A stretch of 64,000 bases of DNA from DATBVX01 sp963705495. GTDB taxonomy: Bacteria; Pseudomonadota; Gammaproteobacteria; Steroidobacterales; Steroidobacteraceae. Of this stretch, positions 1 through 7,510 are shown one piece after another. Where the stretch lies: positions 1-64,000 of the forward strand of contig CAVPJQ010000004.1 of the NCBI GenBank assembly GCA_963705495.1, given 5' to 3'. Position 1 is the stretch's first letter, and each line of letters starts with the position of its first letter. A program made the position numbers and the translations under genes. The notes under the pieces are model-generated. The model did not search any database, was not told where the DNA came from, and saw only the letters and a program-made list of their open reading frames with translations.

Positions 1-190
1 GCCTGCGGTCATCAACGTTTCGCTGTGGTGGTACAAGGCCGCGATGCTGGCCTGGGCGCTTTGGCTGAGTTTCGCGCTGCTGCGCTGGTTGCCGTGGGGC
101 TGGCGCGCACTCGCTGCGGCCGGCCTCTGGCGCGGCAAGATCGCCGGCGCCGATGCGCCGCCGCCCCCTAAGCCCAGCGGCCGGCCTTAA
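1..190 (+). CDS. Integral membrane protein, C-terminal fragment (cut by window edge)
   Basis: An open frame enters from the left edge (codons start at base 2) and ends at a TAA at 188-190. The visible 62 residues hold a Trp- and Leu-rich hydrophobic segment (about residues 7-40, with WWYK and WLPWGW motifs), then a short Ala/Pro-rich basic tail ending in PPPPKPSGRP. That is typical of a last membrane helix and cytoplasmic tail. The family cannot be told from this piece. It lies on the same strand as gltB but is separated from it by 314 bases, so it is probably a separate transcription unit. Confidence 0.6.
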   Translation, partial: PAVINVSLWWYKAAMLAWALWLSFALLRWLPWGWRALAAAGLWRGKIAGADAPPPPKPSGRP

Positions 191-504
191 CGTGAATCCG
201 GGGTGAGTGGCGTGCAGCGATCGCGGGATCGCACCTTGGATTAACTCGTTAAACGAACTGACATTGCTGCTTCGCACCTATACTGATGCGCCGCAGCATT
301 GACGGCTGACTCTCGGCCGGTATGATCGGGCGCCATGTCTCTAGTGCGTCCGGAAACATTCTCGCGCTCCCCAAAACTCGATCGACCCGCAGTCGCGGTC
401 CGAACGCACCTCGAGCGCCACTTCTGATTCCGAGCCCGGCTGTGGCCGGGCAATTTTGACTCTGCGCGGACCTCGGGTCCGTGTACTGACGCTTTGGGGA
501 CGCC
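191..504 (+). other. gltB upstream region, no gene seen
   Basis: These 314 bases hold no convincing gene. The region has a more AT-rich patch around 241-290 with a small palindrome TCGTT-A-AACGA (246-256) and a TATACT hexamer at 279-284 that could be a -10 element; no good -35 is seen at the right distance. A GC-rich hairpin followed by AATTTT lies at 434-457. The gltB ribosome site GGGGA sits just before its ATG. The region most likely holds the gltBD promoter and a long leader. Confidence 0.45.
434..457 (+). terminator. Terminator-like hairpin in the gltB leader
   Basis: A perfect 7-bp stem GCCCGGC/GCCGGGC with a TGTG loop is followed directly by AATTTT. It lies 47 bases before the gltB start and more than 240 bases after the upstream stop codon. 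It may end the upstream transcript or attenuate gltBD. The T-tract is short, so termination strength is uncertain. Confidence 0.4.
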
Positions 505-3500
505 ATGCAAACACTTGCCGCCCAGGGTCTGTTCGATCCTGCGTACGAACGCGACAGCTGCGGATTCGGACTCATTGCGAGCCTCGATGATCAGCCGAGC
601 CATTGGATCGTGCGCACGGCGATCACCTCACTCAATCGGCTGACTCACCGCGGCGCGATTGCCGCGGACGGCAAGACAGGTGACGGTTGCGGGCTGCTGC
701 TCAAGAAGCCACGCGCATTTCTCGAAGCAATCGCACAGCAGGCAGGTATCGGGCTCGCCGAGCGCTTCGCCGTCGGCTGCGTGTTCCTGAGTACATTCGA
801 TGATCAGGCGCAACGCGCGCGCTCGGCACTCGAGGCGCAGCTGCGGCGCGAGGAACTCGAAGTGGCTGGCTGGCGCCTGGTGCCAACCGATGCCAATGCC
901 TGCGGCGATGAGGCACTCAAGACTCTGCCGCGCATCGAGCATGTGTTCGTCAACTGCCGCCTCGACATCGACGAAGCAGCGTTCAACCGCAAGCTGTTCC
1001 TCGCTCGCCGGCGGGCGGAGAAGGCACTGGAGCGTAAGGACCCCGTGTTCTATGTGCCAAGCCTGTCGGCCTCGACGCTGGTCTACAAGGGCATGGTGAT
1101 GCCTCAGCACCTCACGGAGTTCTATCCGGATCTCAAGGATGAGCGTCTCGCGACCTCGGTCGTGGTGTTCCACCAGCGGTTCTCGACCAATACGCTCCCG
1201 CAGTGGCGGCTGGCGCACCCGTTCCGCTTGCTCGCGCACAACGGCGAAATCAACACGATCCAGGGCAATCGCAACTGGGCGGCTGCCCGAGGACCGCTGT
1301 TTCGCTCGCCGGTGCTGCCGGATCTCAGCGACATCCTGCCGCTGGTCTCGATGTCCGGCTCGGATTCCCAGACGCTCGACAACATGCTCGAGGTCTTGCT
1401 GATGGGCGGACTCGATGCCCTGCACGCCATGCGCCTGCTGATTCCGCCGGCGTGGCAGACAGTCGATTCCATCGACGCGGACCTGCGCGCGTTCTACGAG
1501 TACTACGCAACCCATATGGAACCCTGGGACGGTCCAGCCGGAATCGTGCTGACAGACGGACGCTATGCAGCCTGTACCCTGGATCGCAACGGCTTGCGTC
1601 CCGCACGCTACGTGATCACCCGCAACCGTCACCTCACCATTGCTTCGGAAACCGGCGTGTGGGACTACGCGCCGGAGGACGTGGTACGCAAGGGGCGGCT
1701 CGGCCCGGGCGAGATGCTCGCGCTCGATCTGCAGACCGGCGAGCTGCTCGAAAGCAGGCGAATCGACGAGCTGCTGAAGAGCCGCCATCCCTACAAGACC
1801 TGGCTCAAGAAGGGTGTGCGCTATCTCGAATCGGATCTCATCGACCCACGGCTCGCGGCGGAGCCCATGGATCGCGACACGCTCGCTCAGTACCAGAAGA
1901 TGTTCAACATAACGGCGGAAGAGCGCGAGGAGGTGATCCGCGTGCTGGCCGAGGATGAGAGCGAGGCGGTGGGCTCGATGGGAGACGACACCCCGATGCC
2001 GGTGCTGTCGTCCAAGGTGCGCTCGCTCTACGACTATTTCCGCCAGCAATTCGCGCAGGTGACCAACCCGCCGATCGATCCGCTGCGCGAAAGCATCGTC
2101 ATGTCGCTGCAGACGCAGATCGGGCCGGAGTGCAACATCTTCGTGCCCGCGCCCGAGCACGCAAAGCAGATCGTGATGAACTCGCCGATCCTCTCGCAGC
2201 GCAAGCTCCGCCAGATCCTGGCGCTGACGGACTTCGGAGTGACGCACGAATTCATCGACCTGCAGTACCCACCCGGCGAAGGGTTACACCAGGCGCTGTT
2301 GCGCATCTGCGATCAGGCGGAAGCCGCGGTGCGCGCGGGCAAGCTCGTGCTCCTGTTGTCCGATCGGTACCTGGTACCCGACAAGCTACCCGTGCACGCG
2401 TTGCTCGCTACGGGCGCCGTCCATCACCGCTTGGTGGAGAAGGGCCTGCGCTGCAAGTGCAACCTGCTCATCGAAACCGGAACGGCGCGCGAGGCACACC
2501 ACTTCGCATGCCTCATAGCTTACGGCGCGACGGCCGTGTACCCCTACATGGCCTACCAGACGCTTTTCGACATGATGCGCAAGGGTCGCGTGAAGATGGA
2601 CGTGCACACGCGTCTCGAGCTTGGCCGCAGCTACCGTCGCGGCATTCGCAAGGGCCTGTTCAAGATCATGTCGAAAATGGGCATCGCCACGATCGCGAGT
2701 TATCGCAGCGCTCAACTGTTCGAAATCGTGGGCCTCAATGATGAGGTCGTGGCCCTGTGCTTCCCGGGTACGGTGAGCCGCATTCAGGGTGCCGGTTTCG
2801 ATGATCTGGAGGCCGACCTCAAGTTCCTCGGTGCGCGAGCCTGGGATCAGCGTGCGGCGGTGGCGCAGGGCGGCCTGCTCAAGTACATGCACGGTGGCGA
2901 GTACCACATGTACAACCCCGATGTGATCGCGACGTTGCAGGCCGCCGTGATGACCGGGGACTACGAGCAGTACCAGCAATTCGCGCGGTTGGTGAACGAG
3001 CGTCCGGTGTCGACCTTGCGCGACCTGCTGGCGCTCACGCGCGAGCGCAAGCCGATACCGATCGAGGAGGTTGAGCCGATCGAGGACATCTTCAAGCGCT
3101 TTGACGGCGCGGGTATGTCGCTCGGAGCGCTTTCGCCCGAAGCTCACGAGGCACTCGCAATCGCCATGAATCGAATCGGTGCGCGCTCGAACTCCGGCGA
3201 GGGAGGGGAGGACCCTGGGCGCTATCACGGCGAGAGAAACTCAAAGATCAAGCAGGTGGCTTCGGGCCGCTTCGGCGTGACGCCGGAATACCTGATCAAC
3301 GCCGAAGTGCTGCAGATCAAGATTGCACAGGGCGCCAAGCCGGGCGAAGGCGGGCAACTTCCCGGGCACAAGGTCAACGACATGATCGCGCGCCTCAGGT
3401 TTGCGCGGCCCGGCGTCGGCCTGATCTCGCCGCCGCCGCATCACGATATCTATTCGATCGAAGACCTGGCGCAGCTCATCTTCGATCTCAAGCAGGTCAA

Positions 3501-4974
3501 CCCGAGCGCGCTCGTGTCGGTAAAGCTGGTTGCGGAACCCGGCGTGGGCACCGTGGCGGCGGGCGTTGCCAAGGCCTACGCGGACCTCATCACGATTTCC
3601 GGCTACGACGGCGGCACCGGCGCGAGCCCCTTGAGCTCGATCAAGTATGCGGGCACGCCTTGGGAGCTGGGGCTCGCGGAGACCCACCAGACACTGCGCA
3701 TCAACGAGCTGCGCCACCGGGTGCGGTTGCAGACTGATGGCGGATTGAAGACCGGCCTCGATGTGATCAAGGCCGCGATCATTGGCGCCGAGAGCTTCGG
3801 CTTCGGCACCGCACCGCTGGTGGCGCTCGGCTGCAAGTACCTGCGCATCTGCCATCTCAACAACTGCGCGACCGGCGTCGCGACTCAGCACAACGTCCTG
3901 CGCAGCAAGTATTTCGTTGGTCTCCCGGAAATGGTGATCAACTATTTCCGCTTCGTGGCACAGGAATGCCGCGAGATCATGGCGCAGCTCGGCGTGAGAC
4001 GCATTGCGGACCTCATCGGCCGCACCGAGCTGCTGCAGATCGTGGAGGGTTCGACAGCGAAGCAACGCAAGCTTGACCTGAGCCCGATCCTTTCGACGGC
4101 AGGGCTTGCGGACGACAAGCCGCAGTACTGTACCGATCCGCACAATGCGCCTTTCGACAAAGGAGAAATGGCCGAGCGAATGCTGAGTGACATGCGTTAT
4201 GCCATCGACCACAAGAGCGGTGGCACATTCGGCTACGAAGTAGCGAATTTCCACCGCTCGATTGGTGCGCGCCTGTCGGGTGAGATTGCGCGACGCTGGG
4301 GCAATTACGGCATGGCCCACGCGCCGCTGATCGTGCGGCTGCGCGGCTCGATCGGGCAGAGCTTCGGCGCCTGGAACGCGGGCGGGCTGCACCTGTACCT
4401 GGAAGGGGACGCGAACGATTGCGTCGGCAAGGGGATGGCGGCCGGGAAAATCGTTCTCAAGCCACCGAAGGCCGCGACCTATTCCGCGCGCGACACGGTG
4501 ATCATGGGGAACACGTGCCTGTACGGTGCCACGGGCGGCGAGCTCTATGCGGCCGGCCAGGCTGGTGAGCGCTTCGCCGTGCGCAATTCCGGCGCCATCG
4601 CAGTCGTGGAGGGATCGGGCGATCACTGCTGCGAATACATGACGGGCGGTGTCGTGTGTGTGCTCGGGCGCACCGGGCTCAACTTCGGCGCCGGGTTCAC
4701 TGGTGGGTTCGCCTACGTGCTGGATCTCGATCGCGGGTTCGTCGATCGCTACAACCACGAGCTCATCGACATCCATCGCATCACGCCGGAGGGAATGGAG
4801 TCGCACCTGCAGCATCTGCGAAACCTGATCGAGCAGCACGTGCGCGAAACCGGAAGCGTCTGGGGCGAGGAGATGCTCAACGACTTCCGCTCCTTCATGG
4901 GCAAATTCTGGGTCGTGAAACCGAAGGCCGCGGCGATCGAGACACTGCTCGAGAACCTGCGACGGGCGGCCTGA
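505..4974 (+). CDS. gltB: Glutamate synthase (NADPH) large subunit
   Basis: Large subunit of glutamate synthase, which makes two glutamates from glutamine and 2-oxoglutarate and is central to ammonia assimilation. The 1489-residue length is normal for the bacterial family. The N-terminal class II amidotransferase domain begins at Cys19 (RDSCGFG); by family knowledge a short propeptide is removed so that this Cys becomes the N-terminal nucleophile. The FMN/synthase barrel follows, with the 3Fe-4S motif CKYLRICHLNNC (C-x5-C-x4-C) near residues 1110-1125. The C-terminal domain has the expected glycine-rich beta-helix repeats. The ATG at 505 follows GGGGA at a good distance. gltD starts one base after the stop, so the two are co-translated. 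Confidence 0.98.
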   Translation: MQTLAAQGLFDPAYERDSCGFGLIASLDDQPSHWIVRTAITSLNRLTHRGAIAADGKTGDGCGLLLKKPRAFLEAIAQQAGIGLAERFAVGCVFLSTFDDQAQRARSALEAQLRREELEVAGWRLVPTDANACGDEALKTLPRIEHVFVNCRLDIDEAAFNRKLFLARRRAEKALERKDPVFYVPSLSASTLVYKGMVMPQHLTEFYPDLKDERLATSVVVFHQRFSTNTLPQWRLAHPFRLLAHNGEINTIQGNRNWAAARGPLFRSPVLPDLSDILPLVSMSGSDSQTLDNMLEVLLMGGLDALHAMRLLIPPAWQTVDSIDADLRAFYEYYATHMEPWDGPAGIVLTDGRYAACTLDRNGLRPARYVITRNRHLTIASETGVWDYAPEDVVRKGRLGPGEMLALDLQTGELLESRRIDELLKSRHPYKTWLKKGVRYLESDLIDPRLAAEPMDRDTLAQYQKMFNITAEEREEVIRVLAEDESEAVGSMGDDTPMPVLSSKVRSLYDYFRQQFAQVTNPPIDPLRESIVMSLQTQIGPECNIFVPAPEHAKQIVMNSPILSQRKLRQILALTDFGVTHEFIDLQYPPGEGLHQALLRICDQAEAAVRAGKLVLLLSDRYLVPDKLPVHALLATGAVHHRLVEKGLRCKCNLLIETGTAREAHHFACLIAYGATAVYPYMAYQTLFDMMRKGRVKMDVHTRLELGRSYRRGIRKGLFKIMSKMGIATIASYRSAQLFEIVGLNDEVVALCFPGTVSRIQGAGFDDLEADLKFLGARAWDQRAAVAQGGLLKYMHGGEYHMYNPDVIATLQAAVMTGDYEQYQQFARLVNERPVSTLRDLLALTRERKPIPIEEVEPIEDIFKRFDGAGMSLGALSPEAHEALAIAMNRIGARSNSGEGGEDPGRYHGERNSKIKQVASGRFGVTPEYLINAEVLQIKIAQGAKPGEGGQLPGHKVNDMIARLRFARPGVGLISPPPHHDIYSIEDLAQLIFDLKQVNPSALVSVKLVAEPGVGTVAAGVAKAYADLITISGYDGGTGASPLSSIKYAGTPWELGLAETHQTLRINELRHRVRLQTDGGLKTGLDVIKAAIIGAESFGFGTAPLVALGCKYLRICHLNNCATGVATQHNVLRSKYFVGLPEMVINYFRFVAQECREIMAQLGVRRIADLIGRTELLQIVEGSTAKQRKLDLSPILSTAGLADDKPQYCTDPHNAPFDKGEMAERMLSDMRYAIDHKSGGTFGYEVANFHRSIGARLSGEIARRWGNYGMAHAPLIVRLRGSIGQSFGAWNAGGLHLYLEGDANDCVGKGMAAGKIVLKPPKAATYSARDTVIMGNTCLYGATGGELYAAGQAGERFAVRNSGAIAVVEGSGDHCCEYMTGGVVCVLGRTGLNFGAGFTGGFAYVLDLDRGFVDRYNHELIDIHRITPEGMESHLQHLRNLIEQHVRETGSVWGEEMLNDFRSFMGKFWVVKPKAAAIETLLENLRRAA

Positions 4975-4975
4975 C

Positions 4976-6388
4976 ATGGCGGCGAATCCCCTGCAATTCC
5001 TGGAGATCCCGCGTCGCGACCCCGACAAGCTCCCGGTGGAGCAACGCATTCTCAGCTACCGCGAAATCTACTCGCAGTACGACGCTGAGGGGGCCGCTCA
5101 GCAGGCGGGGCGTTGCATCGCTTGCGGCAATCCGTTCTGCGAGTGGAAATGCCCGGTCCACAACTACATTCCCAACTGGCTGAAGCTGATCCAGGAGGGG
5201 AATCTCTTCGAGGCCGCGGAGCTTTCTCATCGCACTAACTCGCTTCCCGAAGTATGCGGCCGGATCTGCCCGCAGGATCGGTTGTGCGAGGGCGCATGCA
5301 CACTCAACGATGGCCTCGGCGCCGTGACCATCGGCTCCATAGAGAAATACATAACAGACGAGGCCCTCAAGGCCGGCTGGCGGCCCGACATGTCGGAGGT
5401 GCGTCTCACCGACAAGCGCGTGGCAATCGTCGGCGCCGGGCCTGCGGGACTCGGGTGCGCGGATGTGCTGGTTCGCAACGGCGTGAAGCCGATCGTGTTC
5501 GACCGGTATGCGCGGATCGGCGGCCTGCTCACTTTCGGCATACCCCCCTTCAAGCTGGAAAAGGAAGTCGTGGAGCGACGTCGCGAGCTGATGGAAGGCA
5601 TGGGTGTCGAGTTCGTGCTCAACACCGAGATCGGGCCTGACCTGGCGTTCGAAAAGCTGCTCGAAGAGCACGATGCCGTATTCCTTGGCATGGGCACATA
5701 TTCCTACGTGAAGGGCGGCTTTCCGGGTGAGGATCTCGCCGGTGTCCACGAAGCGCTGCCCTATCTGGTTTCGAACGTCAATCGTGAGCTCGGGCTCGAG
5801 AAGGACTCAGCCGACTTCATCGATCTGCGCGGCAAGCGTGTCGTCGTGCTCGGCGGGGGCGACACGGGGATGGATTGCAATCGGACCGCGATTCGCCAGG
5901 GCGCGGAATCGGTTACCTGCACGTACCGGCGCGACGAGCTCAACATGCCGGGCTCACGGCGCGATTACAGGAACAGCCGCGAGGAAGGCGTCGAGTTCCT
6001 GTTCAATCGCCAGCCGATCGAGATCGTAGGCACTGATCGGGTCGAGGGCGTCAAGCTGGTACAGACGCGGCTCGGCGCGCCTGGCCCGCGTGGCCGACGC
6101 GTTCCCGAACCCGTGCCTGGGAGTGAAGAGCTCGTGGCAGCGGACGCGGTCGTGGTGGCGTTCGGATTCAATCCGAGCCCGCCGCAATGGTTCGGTGAGT
6201 TTGGCATCGCGCTGCATCCGAACCAGCGGGTGCGGGTCTCGGCGACTCATGCGCGCCCGTTTCAAACGACGCATCCCAAGGTCTTCGCGGGTGGCGACAT
6301 GGTGCGTGGCGCTGACCTCGTCGTGACCGCGGTCTTCGAGGGACGAGAAGCAGCGCGCGGAATTCTCGACCTGCTGGACCTGCGCTGA
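4976..6388 (+). CDS. gltD: Glutamate synthase (NADPH) small subunit
   Basis: Small subunit of glutamate synthase, the flavoprotein that passes electrons from NADPH to GltB. The 470 residues match the family. The N-terminal cysteine-rich region (CIACGNPFCEWKCP, then CGRICPQDRLCEGAC) binds iron-sulfur clusters. A FAD-binding GAGPAGLGCAD motif follows at about residue 152, and an NADPH-binding GGGDTGMDC motif near residue 295. The C-terminal FAD motif (KVFAGGDMVRGADLVV) is intact. The gene starts one base after the gltB TGA and ends shortly before a strong hairpin, so it closes the gltBD operon. Confidence 0.98.
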   Translation: MAANPLQFLEIPRRDPDKLPVEQRILSYREIYSQYDAEGAAQQAGRCIACGNPFCEWKCPVHNYIPNWLKLIQEGNLFEAAELSHRTNSLPEVCGRICPQDRLCEGACTLNDGLGAVTIGSIEKYITDEALKAGWRPDMSEVRLTDKRVAIVGAGPAGLGCADVLVRNGVKPIVFDRYARIGGLLTFGIPPFKLEKEVVERRRELMEGMGVEFVLNTEIGPDLAFEKLLEEHDAVFLGMGTYSYVKGGFPGEDLAGVHEALPYLVSNVNRELGLEKDSADFIDLRGKRVVVLGGGDTGMDCNRTAIRQGAESVTCTYRRDELNMPGSRRDYRNSREEGVEFLFNRQPIEIVGTDRVEGVKLVQTRLGAPGPRGRRVPEPVPGSEELVAADAVVVAFGFNPSPPQWFGEFGIALHPNQRVRVSATHARPFQTTHPKVFAGGDMVRGADLVVTAVFEGREAARGILDLLDLR

Positions 6389-6404
6389 GAGGCAGAGCGC
6401 GGGC

Positions 6405-6435
6405 AAAAAAAAGGCCCCGCTTGAGGCGGGGCTTT
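6405..6435. terminator. Bidirectional intrinsic terminator after gltD and the PEP-CTERM gene
   Basis: An A8 run is followed by the stem GCCCCGC/GCGGGGC (7 bp, TTGAG loop) and TTT. On the plus strand it ends gltBD. Read on the minus strand, the A8 becomes a long U-tract, so it is a strong terminator for the convergent PEP-CTERM gene too. Confidence 0.85.
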
Positions 6436-6516
6436 CGGGCTGTCCGGGGATCCTTTCTTTTCGGTCTAATTCGAGACCCCGGGGATTCCTTTCTTCTTCT
6501 TCGTTATCTTTCTTGG

Positions 6517-7107
6517 TTATTTCGGGCTGCGGCGACGAGACAGCGCCACACCCATGCCAATCAGACCGAGCGATAGTAAGGCCAGAGAACCGGGCTCGGG
6601 CACGGCCACGGGCACTCTCGACATGTCACGCTTTCCTTCCGAGTGGAGCACCGACTTCGTGAGATAGAAGTCTCCTTCCTTCGGAGTGATGTACACGCCG
6701 AGCGTGCCATCGTCACGCAGGTCCAGCAGGCCAAAGAAACTGACCTTGAACGAACTCGATGTGTAGTCGAAGTCGAAGCTGCCGCCGCCGCCAAGGCCCC
6801 AGCTGAACAGAAACGGGCTGATGTCGATATCTGCCCTTTCGCTCCTGCTGTCTGAATCATCGGACAGCCAGATGCGTATCGAGGCGTTATCAATCCAGTC
6901 CCAACCCGGCTGATAGCCGTCAACGCCGTCCGAAATGTCATGCTGGTAGCCGTAGCCGCCGTCGCCTTCGGAGAGCTTGAAGTTGCTCCACTCCTCAGTG
7001 TCATTCCAGTCGTAGTCGATGTATGCCGCGCTGGCGGGACCGGCAAAACCCAGCAGCAAACCCATTGCCGCAATTCCGCCGCTCAGCTTTTTCATGCAGG
7101 TCATCAT
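6517..7107 (-). CDS. PEP-CTERM sorting domain protein
   Basis: A 196-residue secreted protein with an N-terminal signal peptide (MKKLSGG, a hydrophobic stretch, then GPASA|AY) and a C-terminal PEP-CTERM anchor: VPEPGS, a hydrophobic helix, then the basic tail SRRRSPK. By family knowledge such tails are recognised by an exosortase (EpsH/XrtA type) and go with exopolysaccharide and floc or biofilm formation. The middle (residues about 30-160) is acidic and rich in Gly, Asp, Ser and Trp, with no catalytic motif I recognise. Two adjacent ATGs and a later Met5 are possible starts; GAGG lies upstream of the first. A near-perfect sigma-54 promoter sits about 95 bases upstream. No exosortase is in the window. 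Confidence 0.88.
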   Translation of the reverse strand: MMTCMKKLSGGIAAMGLLLGFAGPASAAYIDYDWNDTEEWSNFKLSEGDGGYGYQHDISDGVDGYQPGWDWIDNASIRIWLSDDSDSRSERADIDISPFLFSWGLGGGGSFDFDYTSSSFKVSFFGLLDLRDDGTLGVYITPKEGDFYLTKSVLHSEGKRDMSRVPVAVPEPGSLALLSLGLIGMGVALSRRRSPK

Positions 7108-7201
7108 GTCACTTGATCCTCATTGTCCGCCGCTTCTCTGAACCATGAACTTTTCTGCTCTTGACGCCGCCGGCGCCTTCCACACCGGTTGACCAGAACA
7201 A

Positions 7202-7217
7202 AGCAACCGGCGTGCCA
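7202..7217 (-). promoter_or_regulatory. Sigma-54 (RpoN) -24/-12 promoter for the PEP-CTERM gene
   Basis: On the minus strand the sequence reads TGGCACGCCGGTTGCT, which fits the RpoN consensus TGGCACG-N4-TTGCW at every fixed base, with the invariant GG and GC ten bases apart. It points at the PEP-CTERM gene. Transcription would start near 7191, giving a leader of about 84 bases. PEP-CTERM genes in other proteobacteria are known to be driven by RpoN with the PrsK/PrsR pair. Confidence 0.8.
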
Positions 7218-7510
7218 TTCAAATAATGGTCTTTAAAATCAGCAAGTTAACTCATAACCCGGCCTCACGACGGGCCCCCGGGTCGCAGGAACTGTAAGAA
7301 GCCCCGACGACATCCGTTCGGGCTACCTGTCAAGCCGGATATTGCCCTGCTCACCAGATTGCTTTGCGTCGTCCCCTGCTCCGCTTTGTGCGTCAGCTCA
7401 CGGAACCCGGTCCCCGTTTGGCCAAGGCGACTTAATCCCAGCCGGCCTTGGCCTGCCCCCAGCCGCCAGGGGGCTAGCTGCTGTAAATTCCCCCGACAAT
7501 CCGGGTCCGA
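7218..7510. other. Gene-free stretch between the PEP-CTERM promoter and pdsS-like gene
   Basis: Together with the leader (7108-7201) this makes about 400 bases without a gene. It includes an imperfect AT-rich patch with the inverted repeat GTTA-ACTCA-TAAC (7246-7258), a plausible site for an enhancer-binding activator of the sigma-54 promoter, and two similar words on the plus strand, GCTTTGCGTC and GCTTTGTGCGTC, near 7359-7394. Short frames here have no support. It should contain the activator site that a sigma-54 promoter requires, but I cannot name the site. Confidence 0.35.

Noticed and set aside
628..2247. Long open frame antisense to gltB (539 codons)
   Set aside because: It is a shadow of high-GC coding DNA; the peptide is Arg/His-rich and matches no family, while gltB is certain.
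3241..5049. Long antisense frame over gltB and gltD (602 codons)
   Set aside because: Same reason; it crosses the gltB-gltD junction and has no plausible protein sequence.
7316..7400. A GACGCAAAGC word on the minus strand resembling part of a GEMM-I cyclic-di-GMP riboswitch
   Set aside because: The GNRA-capped stem and the correct spacing are missing, and it lies upstream of, not within, the expected PEP-CTERM transcript.
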